Below, one piece after another: positions 10,655 to 22,211 of a stretch of 64,000 bases of DNA. The notes beneath the pieces were generated by a model that was given only the letters and a program-made list of their open reading frames with translations, did not search any database and was not told the origin of the DNA. The translations under genes were made by a program, and so were the position numbers. The stretch comes from Agrostemma githago (Eukaryota > Streptophyta > Magnoliopsida > Caryophyllales > Caryophyllaceae), in NCBI GenBank assembly GCA_958450325.1, contig OY288248.1, positions 1,550,001 through 1,614,000 on the forward strand, in the 5' to 3' direction. Position 1 is the first letter of the stretch, and the number at the start of each line of letters is the position of its first letter.

Positions 10655-13600
10655 AATTGTCTTTTGAGACGTTTCAAAATCAGTCGAAATAACGTCTTAT
10701 CTCCAATTTATATCTTGTCAAAAGGTTCATTATGTTGCTATCGACAAGTTTTCGTCAAAAATATTCGGGTTTTGGAACAATTTAAATTTCTTACAAAAAC
10801 AGTCGAAAATGATCGATTTTGAAGGTTATTATCCACGTTTTTTTTGGCATTTTTGGTCTCAAAATAAAATGGTCCCTTATTCGTGCAGAACAAACTACTC
10901 GACAAATAAAATGGCCCGGCATATTATGTGGGTAGATTTGATCTTCAATAGAGACATTTCAAGACCTTATAATTGCTTTTTGAGACGTTTCAGAATCAGT
11001 CAAAACACCTTCTTTATTCACATTTATGTCGTGTCAGAAGGTTTTATCAAGCATTAGTAAGCATTATGTTGCTATCGACAAGTTTTCGTCAAAAATATTC
11101 GGGTTTTAGAACAATTTAAATTTTTTACGAAAACAGTCGAAAATGATCGATTTTGAAGGTTATTATCCACGTTTTTTGGCATTTTCGGTCCTGAAATAAA
11201 ATGGTCCCTTATTCGCGCAGAACAAACTACTCGACAAATAAAATGGCCCGGCGTATTTTGTGGGTAGATTTGATCTTCAATAGAGACATTTCAAAGCCTT
11301 ATAATTGCTTTTTGAGATGTTTCAGAATCATTCGAAACAACTTCTTTATTCACATTTATGTTGTGTCAGAAGATTCTACGTCAAAAAATATTTGGGTTTT
11401 AGAACAATTTAAATTTCTTACAAAAACAGTCGAAAATGATCGTATTTGAAGGTTATTATCCACGTTTTTTTGACATTTTCGGTCCCGAAATAAAATGGTC
11501 CCTTATTCGCGCAGAACAAACTACTCGACAAATAAAATGGCCCGGCGTATTATGTGGGTAGATTTGATCTTCAATAGAGACATTTCAAAGCCTTATAATT
11601 ATCTTTCGAGACGTTTTAGAATCTTTCGAAATAACTTATTTATTCACATTTATAGTGTCAGAAGGTTTTATCAATTATTATTAAGCATTATGTTGCTATC
11701 GACAAGTTTTCGTCAAAAAATATTCACGTTTTAGAACAATTTAAATTTCTTACGAAAACGATCGATTTTGAAGATTATTATCCACGTTTTTTTAGCATTT
11801 TCGGTCCCGAAATAAAATGGTCCTATATTCACGCTAAACAAACTACCCAACAAATAAAATGGTCCGGCGTATTATGTGGGTAGATTTGACCTTCAATAGA
11901 GACATTTCAAAGCCGTATAATTGTCTTTTGAGACGTTTCAAAATCAGTTGAAACAACTTCTTTACGCCAATTTATATCGTGTCAGAAGGTTTAATTTTAT
12001 CAATCATTATTAAGCATTATGTTGGTATCAAAAATATTCACGTTTTAGAACAATTTAAATTTCTTACAAAAATAGCCAAAAACGATCGATTTTGAAGGTT
12101 ATTATCCACGTTTTTTTGGCATTTTTGGTCCCAAAATAAAATGGTTCCATATTCGCGCAGAACAAACTATTCAACAAATAAAATGGTCTGGCGTATTAAG
12201 TGGGAAGATTTGTCTTAAATAGAGACATTTCAAAACCTTATAATTGCTTTTTGAGACGTTTCAGAATCAGTCGAAACAACTTCTTTATTCACATTTATAT
12301 CTTGTCAGAAGGTTCTATCAATCATTATTAAGCATTATGTTGCTATCGACAAGTTTACGTCAAAAAATATCCGGGTTTTGGAACAATTTAAATTTCTTAC
12401 GAAAACAGTCGAAAATGATCGATTTTGAAGGTTATTATCCACGTTTTTTTTTGGCATTTTCGGTCCCGAAATAAAATGGTCCCTTCTTCGCGCAAAACAA
12501 ACTACTCGAAAAATAAAATGGTCCGGCTGATTATTTGGGTAGATTTGATCTTCAATAAAGACATTTCAAAGCCTATATAATTGCTTTTTGAGACGTTTCA
12601 GAATCAGTCGAAACAACTTCTTTATTCACATTTATATCTTGTCAGAAGGTTCTATCAATCATTATTAAGCATTATGTTGCTATCGAGAAGTTTACGTCAA
12701 AAAATATTCGGGTTTTAGAACAATTTAAATTTCTTACGAAAACAGTCGAAAATGATTGATTTTGAAGGTTATTATCCACGTTTTTTTTGGCATTTTCGGT
12801 CCCGAAATAAAATGGTCCCATATTCGCGTATAACAAACTATTCAACAAATAAAATGGTCCAGCGTATTATGTGGGTAGATTTGATCTTCAGTGGAAATAT
12901 TTCAAAGCCTTATAATTGTCTTTCGAGATATTTTAGAATCTTTCGAAATAACTTATTTATTCACATTTATAGTATGTCAGAAGGTTTTATCAATCATTAT
13001 TAAGATTATGTTGCTATCGACAAGTTTTCGTCAAAAAATATTCGCGTTTTCGAACAATTTAAATTTCTTACGATAATAGCCGAAAACGATCGATTTTGAA
13101 GGTTATTTATCCACGTTTTTTTTTCAAATTTTCGGTCCCGAAATAAAATGGTCTCATATTCGCGCGGAACAAACTATTTAACAAATAAAATGGTCCGCCG
13201 TTTTGTGTGCGTAGATTTAATCTTCAATAGAGACATTTCAAAGCCTTATAATTGCGTTTTGAGACGTTTCAAAATCAGTCGAAACAACTTCTTTATTCAC
13301 ATTTATATCATGTCAGAAGGTTTTATCAATCATGCATTATGTTGTCATCGACAAGTTTTCGTCAAAAAATATTCGCATTTTTGAACAATTTGAATTTCAT
13401 ACGAAAACAGCCGAAAACGATCGTATTTGAAGGTTATTATCCACGTTTTTTTTTGACATTTTCGGTCCCAAAATAAAATGGTCCCATATTCGCGCAGAAC
13501 AAACTATTCAACAAATAAAATGGCCCGGCGTATTATGTGGGTAGATTTGATCTTCAATAGAGACATTTCAAAGCCTTATAATTGCTTTTTGAGACGTTTC

Positions 13601-14550
13601 AGAAACAGTCGAAACAACTTCTTTATTCACATTTATGTCGTGTCAGAAGGTTTTATCAATCATTAGTAAGCATTATATTGCTATCGACAAGTTTTCGTCA
13701 AAAAATATTCGCGTTTTAGAACAATTTAAATTTCTTACGAAAACGATCGAATTTGAAAATTATTATCCACGTTTTTTTAGCATTTTCGGTCCCGAAATAA
13801 AATGGTCTTATATTCACGCTGAACAAACTACTCAACAAATAAAATGGTCCGGCTTATTATTTGGGTAGGTTTGATCTTCAATAGAGACATTTCAAAGCCT
13901 TATAATTGCTTTTTGAGACGTTTCAAAATCAGTCGAAACAACTTCTTTACGCCAATTTATATCGTGTCAGAAGGTTTAATTTTATCAATCATTATTAAGC
14001 ATTATGTTGGTATCGAAAATATTCACGTTTTAGAACAATTTAAATTTCTTACAAAAATAACCAAAAACGATCGATTTTGAAGGTTATTATCCACGCTTTT
14101 TTTGCATTTTCGGTCCCAAAATAAAATGATCCCATATTCGCGCAGAACAAACTATTCAACAAATAAAATGGCCTGGCGTATTAAGTGGGAAGATTTTGAT
14201 CTTAAATAGAGACATTTCAAAGCCTTATATATAATTGTCTTTTGAGACGTTTTAGAATCAGTCGAAACAACTTGTCTACTCCAATTTATATCGTGTCAAA
14301 AGGTTTCATCAATCATTATTAATCATTAGGTTGCTATCGACAAGTTTTCGTCAAAAAATATTCGCGATTTAGAACAACTTTCACTGATATCGAAAATAGC
14401 CATAAAAAACGTCCGATTTTGAATGTTATTATCAAGATTTTTTCGGTCTTTTCGATCCTGAAATAAAATGATTTCATAATCACATTGAACAAACTTCACA
14501 CCAAATAAAACGTCCCAGTGTAATATGAGAGTCATTCAGATTCAGATTTA
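10655..14550. repeat. Satellite array, about 12 tandem units of roughly 325 bp
   Basis: The landmark ataaaatggtcc recurs near 10863, 11197, 11491, 11811, 12135, 12470, 12806, 13146, 13472, 13797, 14119 and 14460, spacing 294-341 bp. Each unit also has gctatcgacaagttttcgtc, aacaatttaaatttctta and gacatttcaaagccttataa. The same 60-80 residue open frame appears in several units only because the DNA repeats. The first unit (from about 10655) is partial and lies just after the ARIADNE stop codon, so that gene's 3' UTR probably runs into it. The last unit decays before 14550. Confidence 0.95.
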
Positions 14551-14979
14551 AAGATTGTAGACCGATGGTCGTTTATTGCTTAAGTTAACCCTCGAATGTT
14601 CGCTTTTGGTGCTAAAATTTTGGTAGGACATTTTTTATATTATTTTTATATTACCCAAATAACACCCCCTGAAAATACTCTCGATTTTTATATCATGTGT
14701 CATGGTTGACTTCACAATATAGCTCGTCCGATTTCAAACTCAAACAATAATTACACTGAACTTATTCATGACTAAAAGATTCACGAACAACGATGATTTA
14801 TTGCGTAACAAAACCCTCGAAGAACAAAATCTGGCACATTTTATTACCAGCAGAAAACTGAGCTTCTCTATACCTTATTTATATATCAACTACATGCACA
14901 AACAACACTACAAAAAGAGAAGCTTCTTTCAAACTCGGCCTATACAAGCGCTATCCAAACTCGAAAACGTCAGTATCTT
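14551..14979. other. Spacer between satellite and vicilin gene 1
   Basis: No coding signal seen. It contains the probable 3' UTR of the minus-strand vicilin gene that stops at 14980. Confidence 0.5.
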
Positions 14980-17900
14980 TCAGAACGCCATCGCGTCTGT
15001 GATGGACATACCACCACCACGGTGGTGACGGCGTTCTTTCTGGTGACGTGGGCCTTGGAAGAAGAAAACCTCGTCTTGAGCCTCGAACACTTGATCGATC
15101 TCCTCAGCTGGTGAGGCAAACGCCAACTGCTTCGCCTCTCGTTCTATGTTCTTCAGTATGTTCTTCTGACCTGCAAGTGGGAACTTCTGGTTGTTCTCTG
15201 CGTTGATCTCGAAGCAGACGATCTCCAAGTTGTCGTTCTGTGATGCGAAGCTCACGAATGGGTGTCCTGGAGGGACGATGAACACCGTCCCTGGCCTTAA
15301 CTCCGCGCTGATCTTTGCATAATGGACTGGCGATGATGCTGATTTTCCACTTCCACTGTCGTGGTGACGGAATCCTTCTTGTTCTTGTTCTTGCTGTTGG
15401 TGTTGCTGTGGGTGGTGGCGGGATTGTGATTCCTGTTGCTGTTGTTGCTGCTGTTGTCGGTGCTGGTGCTGGTGCTGGCTGCCTGACTGAGAAACATGAG
15501 GACACGCCATCTCGAAGTTGCCTTGTCCATTGATCACCACAGCGATCTTCGTGGCTCTCGAGTTGTAGTATGGAGTGTGCATGCCACCCTGCATATATCA
15601 TGTTTATATGACATCAACGATACCAATACCGGTCGACAGTGGCAAAAAAAAAAACGGGTCAACCCGGATATTATTTTGGGTTCGGGTCATTTTCTGATAA
15701 TATTTTCAGCTTTTTTGGGATCTTGACTACTTCTCTATAATAAAATTTGAGTCAGGTTTCAGGTTAGACCGGATCACTTTGGATTTCTTTTGTATATCAA
15801 CAAATTTGGGTCAGGTTTCGGGCAAGACCGGGTCAATTAGGGTTCTGGGTCAAATTGAGGTTGACTTATTCGGGTCGGGTCAGACTTTATATTTTCAGTG
15901 GGATCTCGACCACTTTTCTATAATAAAATCCACGTCAAGTTTCGAGTTAGGCCGGATCAATTTGGGTTACGGGTCAAATTCTAACTCTTTTGGGATATCC
16001 ACAACTTTTATACAATCAAATTCGCATCAGTTTCGGGTTAGGCCGGATCAATCTGGGTCATGGGTCGGATTCGAAGAGTATTGTTACTGAAACTAAGTAC
16101 TAAGTACTAACCTGAGTGATATTGGCAAAAGAAACAGCAATCTGAAGGTCTTTGAGGACCTTATGATCACTACTATCAATTTCGAAGAGTTTTCCGAATT
16201 CATTAGACTCCTTAGGGTGTTGCTTTAAGAGGTTTAAAGGGCTTAAGTCCTTTGAAGTCTTGCTTCCAAAAGGCCAAAGGGTGGTGCTCTTCTCTTGTGT
16301 TAAGGATTTGATTTGGTCTTTGGATGCCTTTATTATTACTCCTTCCCTTTGTTGGGAGAATATCCTCTGGACTCTTTCACCTGGTGTCTGATATGTATAT
16401 TTATTTATGTCAGAATGAAGAAAATACAGCATGAATGAATGAATGAATATAATACAATAAGTAAACTAACATGAATTAATATCTGGAGTCATTAAATCTT
16501 CATCCAAAAAACCAAAAAAATTAAAAAAACTCTGTAACAAAAATATAATTTGAAACGCAAAATTAAGTTGAAAGCGTTAATAATAATTTTTTTAAAGGTT
16601 AAAAACTCCAAGAGCATGAATGAATGACTGAATATAATAAAAATTAAAAAAATAAAGTGGAAGGCAAACAGTAACAAAATAATAATAATAATAATAATAA
16701 TAATGTTTTTTTAAAAATCTTCATAATAATAATATGTGGAGTCATTAAATCTTCATCCAAAAAACCAAAATTATTTAAAATTAAAAAAAAATGGAAGGCA
16801 GAAACAAACATACTCCAATAAAACTTTGTAACAAAAATATAATTTAAAACGCAAAATAATTAAGTTGAAAACGTTAATAATAATTTTTTTAAAGGTTACA
16901 AACTCCAAGAGCATGAATGAATGAATATAATAAAAAATAAAAAAATAAAGTGGAAGGCAAACAGTAAAATAAATAAATAAATAATAATAATAACAACAAC
17001 AACAACAACAACAATAACAATAATGCTTTTTTTTCAAACTGCTTCCTGAGTTATCAATAAAATTGTTTCATTTATAAAAAAAATAAAATAATAATAATAA
17101 TAATAATAATATGGTTTCAAATGCAAAATTAAAAATTAAGTTGAAAACATTAATACTTCATTAAGTAATAAAATTCGACGAAAAAATTGAAAATTTCATT
17201 CAAATGAAACACCTAGTAGAAGAGTCGGAGTAAATATGTTTATAGTACAAAGATGGAATATATGAGATGTTATACTATACCTTAAAGGCAGCTTCAAGAA
17301 CCTCAGTACTGAATGCATTGAAAATCGATTCAGGGTTTTGGCCTCCTGATGTAAAGAAGGGCTGAAACAAAAGGAAAGTGAGAACTATTGACCGAAACTG
17401 AAACTTATGTAGGTGAAAAAATTGATGAGGAGGTGAAACAGTTAAAAAGTAGTACAGTAATTACCTCAAATTTACCAGGGTTAGAGACAGGGTTAATTAA
17501 CTTGGCAAGGACTAATTTCTGATTATTGTCATTGTTGATCAAGTAAGCAGTTACACCAGCAGGTACAACCAGTACATGTCCTTGTTCAATGTTGAAGCTT
17601 TCTCTCCTTTCTGTGAATACAAGGCTCAATGTTCCCCTTCCTGCATACACCAAAACATCAAACCCCCAACCCCATTAAAACATCAATTGAAACGATATAT
17701 CCGTCTTAAGATTATAACGTGACAAATAACCCAATCTGCTTAGATGGAGGAAGTTTTTTTTGTTACTCCCTCCGTTCCAATGAATTGTTTGCCTTTGCTT
17801 TTGACACCAAGAGCAAGAGATCCAATTAGAATGTGACATGTGGAGCCAAGAGTCAAATTACACATGAAAAACATTCCTAAAATAGAAAGACAAAATAGAA

Positions 17901-18243
17901 TTTGGGATAGAATATGATGCAACAGGAACTTACCCTGAGCAACAAAGATAACAGCATCAGCATCCCAATGCATAGGAACACTGAAAGTCTGAGGATTTGC
18001 TTCAAACAACAAAACCCTAAAATTCTCAATCCCTTTAAAAAGTTTAGATCTTTCAGTGAATTTAGGTAGAACTCTCACTCTCCCTTCTTCACTCCTCAAC
18101 TCTGTCCCAAAATCTTCTTCTTGAAACACATAAGGATTATTCTTCTCACTTTCCCCTCTTCCAAACTCAAACTCTTGCTCTTGTTTTGCTTCACAAATCA
18201 CAATTAAAGACAATACAAACAAAACCAACCAAACCCCTTTCAT
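14980..18243 (-). CDS. Vicilin-type 7S seed storage globulin 1 (483 aa, 5 exons)
   Basis: Exons on the minus strand: 18243-17934, 17640-17465, 17361-17281, 16387-16112, 15588-14980; joined 1452 nt. Vicilins are secretory, vacuole-stored bicupin proteins that supply amino acids to the seedling. Seen: a hydrophobic signal peptide ending near ..VICEA (about residue 19); N-terminal cupin with PMHWDADAVIFVAQGRG, FNIEQGHVLVVPAGVTAYLI; a central linker FSQQREGVIIKASKDQI; and a C-terminal cupin with GGMHTPYYNSRATKI, GQGNFEMACPH and LRPGTVFIVPPGHPFV. A Gln/His-rich insertion sits inside the second cupin (about 15380-15485). The last exon extends through KNIEREAKQLAF without the extra intron present in the neighbour. 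Introns 3 and 4 hold tandem repeats and intron 1 a MITE. TATA, RY and ACGT motifs lie upstream. It could also be called sucrose-binding-protein-like, which is the same superfamily. Confidence 0.93.
15660..16075. repeat. Tandem repeat in vicilin 1 intron 4 (about 4 x 110-130 bp)
   Basis: Units share a tctataataaaattt-like block, gtcaggtttcgggttaga, ccggatcaatttgggt and gggtcaaattc. Copies are quite diverged. Confidence 0.75.
16482..17040. repeat. Two-copy duplication in vicilin 1 intron 3 with AAT microsatellites
   Basis: Both copies contain tggagtcattaaatcttcat, ccaaaaaaccaaaa, tgtaacaaaaatataattt, gttaataataatttttttaa, actccaagagcatgaatgaa and aataaagtggaaggcaaaca, followed by an (ATA)n or (AAC)n tract. 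Copies start near 16482 and 16737. Confidence 0.88.
17766..17912. mobile_element. Degraded Stowaway-type MITE in vicilin 1 intron 1
   Basis: Intact left end CTCCCTCCGTTCCAATGAAT after TA (17764-17765). The interior resembles the element at 927-1124 (gacaccaag, gtgacatgt, aaaacatt.ctaaaat). The right end is eroded, reading aatttgggatagaa. Confidence 0.7.
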
Positions 18244-18804
18244 TTTTTGGGATTTTTTTCAGTTTTTTCAGCTAGGCAATTCGTCGAACAGTTGGTGTGC
18301 AATACTTGAGTTGTGATTGATTTTGGAATTGGGGATGATATAGTGGGTTATATAAACTGGGTATTTGATGGGTAGTGATGAAATTGAGTTCGCCATGCAT
18401 AGTGACAAGTGTTGTAGGATTTAGAGTAACGTGGCATGTGGGTGGAGTAGATCATTGACGCGTATGATGTGATACGATAAGATGGTGAAGATTATGATGA
18501 AGATGGAGATTGAGATGTTGGATAATTATGCAGCATTTTCTGGGATTGGGATGAAAAGATTCGAATGAATTATCAATTATGATTGAATTTTGGATCAATT
18601 CAGATATTGTATGAGTACGGAAATGGCGGGAATTTCAATGAAGTTTTGTCGTTCTCATCGCGATAGACCTCGTAAAACTGACCCGACCTGTATATCGCTT
18701 TGTATCCGATTTGATTTGATAATCGAACTCCATGGTCAAGCTCGAGTTCTAACCTGAACTACATCGGCTACCAATATAATTTATTTTTTTATTTTTTTAT
18801 TTTT

Positions 18805-18839
<35 letters not shown>

Positions 18840-18991
18840 AGACTCGAAAATGACCTTTGAATCTAAAATGAGTTGATAGAGTATGATCGAATACAATACT
18901 CTTTAATTTCAATAGAAAAAGGATGCAACGATTTTAGACTTGCTTTCGACGACATCTCTAGCTCGAGTTATTAGGTTATACTCTTCGATTC
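18244..18991. promoter_or_regulatory. Vicilin 1 promoter: TATA, RY and ACGT-core motifs
   Basis: Read on the minus strand, a TATA box TTTATATAA lies at 18348-18356, about 105 bp before the ATG. An RY element CATGCAT lies at 18394-18400 and an ACGT-core motif (CCACGTTA) at 18427-18434. RY elements bind B3 factors such as ABI3/FUS3, and ACGT cores bind bZIPs; together they are typical of seed storage promoters. The rest of the spacer holds a poly(A) run at about 18810-18838 and the 3' end of vicilin 2. Function is inferred. Confidence 0.65.
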
Positions 18992-21264
18992 TCAGAAGGC
19001 AGCGGTGTCTGTCGTCTGCTGCTGCACGGGGCCTTTCATGAAGAAATCCAGGTGCTGCTTTCCGAGCACCTCATCGACTTCTTCAGCTGAAATTGCGAAT
19101 GTCAGCTCCTTGGCCGCCTTTTGAAACCTCTTCAGTATGTTATTTCGCCCTGGCACGACATAATGGAAAAGAAACGACGGGTTAGGTTAAAAATGCTATA
19201 TCAAAGTTGTCAAGAAAACTCGAAAATCTGTGTTCAAAACCCGACAGCATACATACAGCAGAATGGAGTCAGAATGCTAGAAACCTCGGAATCTGCGTTT
19301 CAAAACCCAACAGCATAAAAACAGCAGAATGACTTAAGAATGCTAGACCTCAGAATCAATCTGCATTCAAAACCCGACAGCATAAAAACAGCTGAATGGG
19401 TTAAGAATGCAAGACCTCAGAATTTGTGTTCAAAACCCGACAGCATAAGAAACAGCAGAATGGTTTAAGAATGCTAGACCTCAGAATCTGCGTTTCAAAA
19501 CCCGACAGCATAAAAAACAGCAGAATGGCTTAAGAAAACAGCGAAATGACTTAAGAATGCTAGACCTCAGAATCAATCTGCGTTCAAAACCCGACAGCAT
19601 AAAAACAGCTGAATGGGGTTAAGAATGCTAGAAACCTCAGAATCTGCGTTTCAAAACACGACAGCATAAAAACAGCAGAATTGGCTTAAGAATGCTAGAC
19701 CTCAGAATCTGTGTTCAAAACACGACAGCATAAAAACAGCAGAATGGCTTAAGAATGCTAGACCTCAGAATCTTCGTTTGTTCAAAACTCGACAGCATAA
19801 AAACAGCGGAATGGATCAAGAATGCTAGACTGTATAGTACTGACCTCCGAACAAATATCTCTCGTTTCTATTGGCACGAAATTCCAAGTTAAGCGTTTCG
19901 AAATTCTCGTCAGGAGAAGACATGAAAACCAAAGGGTGACCAGGAGGAACCACTAACACCATCCCTGGCGTCAACTCAGAACTCGTCTTCTTATAATGAA
20001 TCCGAGTTGAGCCCTCTTCATTATACGGAACTGCCATCTCGAAACGACCTCGACCACTTACCACCATTATAATCTTTATCACCCTTGTACTATGAAATGG
20101 AACATTCATGCAACCCTGTACGAAATTTCTCACGAATCAGACTGAACTCAACTCAACTGAACTGACTGAAAACAGTCGAGTCTGTTAGTCTGTACCTGTG
20201 AAGTGTTGCTAAAGGATATATACATATCGAGTTCTTGAAGTTTCACATAATCAGTAGGAAAAACCATGTAAACCAATCCGAATTCTGTAATCTCAGATGT
20301 AAGATGATCTAAGATTTGACACGGGCCGTAACTTTGCATACAATAACTTCGTCCGTGAGGCAAGTGAATGTCGTCTTTGACAGTAAGCTCGTCGATCTGT
20401 TGTTTTGACGCCTTTACTATCGCTCCCTTCCTTTGCTGCGAAAACATCTTCTGCAGTCTGTCACTCGACGTCTGTCACCAACAAAATCAAATCATTACAT
20501 CTCGAACAGTCGAACTGATGAGAAATTTTGTACAGTAATGGATTGTACAAAGTAAAAAACTTACATTGTAGACAGTTTGAAGAATTTCAGGACTGAATGC
20601 ATAGTAGAATGATTCAGGGTCATCACCTCCTACTCCGAAAAACATCTACATCCAAAAAAATAACACGTTTAGAGATGGTTCATCTAACAGATTATGAAAA
20701 TGCAAAGAAATGAATGAAGCGGAAAGAATTACTGAAAAGTTGGGAGTGTTTGTTATCGGCCTGACGAAACCATGCAGGACTAAAATGTGTTCAGCATCAC
20801 TGTTGATCATGTAGAATGTTATACCAGCAGGAACTGTCATTAGATGCCCTTTTTCGAGGTTGAAGCTCTCTATTCTCTCTTCAAACACAAGAGTGATCGT
20901 TCCTCTTCCTGCAATGTCATAAAACTAAACTGAAGAGAACTGAACGGCTGAAGTATCTGACGTGGACTGAAGTGGACTTACCTTGAGCGACAAAGAAGAG
21001 GATGTCGGAATCCCAATGATTAGGAACGAGAAAAGTGAGAGGATTAAGTTCGAACTTCAACATTCTAATATTCTCGATCCCATTAAAAATCTCAGACCTT
21101 TGAGTGAATTCCTGAAGAACACGAACTTCACCTTCACGGGTTTTGAACAGTGTAGTAAAATCTTCGTCGTGGAACACGTACAGGCTTTCATTCAGCTTCG
21201 CCACAATGCAACCTGCTGAAATCACAAGAACACAGAATGCAAGTAGAACCGTGAATGAGGCCAT
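18992..21264 (-). CDS. Vicilin-type 7S globulin 2 (414 aa, 6 exons)
   Basis: Exons on the minus strand: 21264-20982, 20908-20733, 20645-20565, 20471-20196, 20115-19845, 19149-18992; joined 1245 nt. It is a tandem paralogue of the gene at 14980-18243: exons 2, 3 and 4 have exactly the same lengths (176, 81, 276 nt). Seen: signal peptide MASFTVLLAFCVLVISAGC; cupin 1 with PNHWDSDILFFVAQGRGTI and EKGHLMTVPAGITFYMI; linker FSQQRKGAIVKASKQQIDEL; cupin 2 with GCMNVPFHSTRVIKI, GRGRFEMAVPY and LTPGMVLVVPPGHPLV; and a last exon beginning RNNILKRFQKAAKELTFAI, ending DTAAF. It lacks the Gln/His-rich insertion of its neighbour and has an additional intron, filled with a minisatellite. Read with the neighbour, it suggests an old duplication with one gene drifting. 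Confidence 0.92.
19195..19830. repeat. Minisatellite in vicilin 2 intron 5 (about 10 x 64 bp)
   Basis: Units read cgacagcataaaaacagc, agaatgg.ttaagaatgcta, gacctcagaatctgcgttca, aaaccc. It occupies nearly all of the intron (19150-19844). Confidence 0.93.
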
Positions 21265-22211
21265 TACTTCCTTTTTTTTCGTGACTCGGGATTGTGAGGT
21301 TAAAGGATGAAATAAATAAGGGAAAGGGAAAAGGAATCGACCTGTGATAATACACCGTTTAGGTTGGTTTGACGAATGGTTGTGATTCGAAGATGGGACA
21401 TTAGAAGGTACGAGGTACAAGGATGCATGATAGGAGTAATGACTGGCTAATAATTCAATGTACTGCATCCTTGCAGTCGCAGTCGAAAATTATACAGTAG
21501 CAGTATAACTGTGAAAATAATGAGGTAAAATTTCAAAGAAAAGGTTTTCGAAAAATAGAATCGCTAAAACTGTGCAAGTATTATCGACCGGGCGGGTCAT
21601 AAGGAAACTAATCTTCGAAAATGGATCCAGATTTTTGACAACTGAAACATTTACCCATTTTCGATAATTAATTTACCCAACCTTCTTAATTACAGCAACA
21701 TTTTTTACCCTAAGAACACTTTTAACAAAAATAAATCAAAGACGGAATTCATCCAACTAGTCGTAAGTCATATACGAATCTCCTCCCACTATACTTCGTT
21801 GAACAAAAAAAGGTCAACAACCGTTCATATTCAGTAAAAACAAAACACAAAACCACAAATTCAAAATCAACGAATGCACATACATCACGAAGTCCACGAC
21901 TGACATCACCATTCGACGAGGCAATGAGGGAGTTAAGAGAGGGTGAGAAAGCATGCATCCTCGTTAAAACATCGGAAATAAAGAATGGATGGAGAGAGAC
22001 GGTGTTGATTAGAGAACGATGGAAGTAATATAGAATATCATGAGTTACAATCTCATAGCAAAATCCAAAAACTACATTAAACCGAGTTCAGAAAACAAAC
22101 TAGTAGAGTAGAGTATTCTACAGCCCTCGAAAGACATTTAACTATAAAAAAAAGATGATCGGTAGACTGAGTTTCCATTTCTCCCTTGCTTGTGCATTAG
22201 AACTTGATGAA
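21265..22211. other. Spacer with vicilin 2 promoter; RY motif
   Basis: An RY motif (CATGCAT on the minus strand) lies at 21423-21429, about 160 bp before the vicilin 2 start. A TATTTATT at 21310-21318 is a weak TATA candidate, rather close to the ATG. From about 21700 there is nothing recognisable until the probable RPS29 3' UTR. Confidence 0.45.

Noticed and set aside
10809..14080. Many 60-83 codon frames with a shared peptide in the satellite region
   Set aside because: They repeat with the DNA unit, break at each unit border, vary by frameshift and match no protein family I know.
15104..15601. Long overlapping frames opposite or beside vicilin exon 5
   Set aside because: Shadow frames of the Gln/His-rich coding repeat; the vicilin frame is supported by homology and splice sites.
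19195..19830. CRISPR-like array
   Set aside because: Head-to-tail minisatellite without unique spacers, inside a plant intron.
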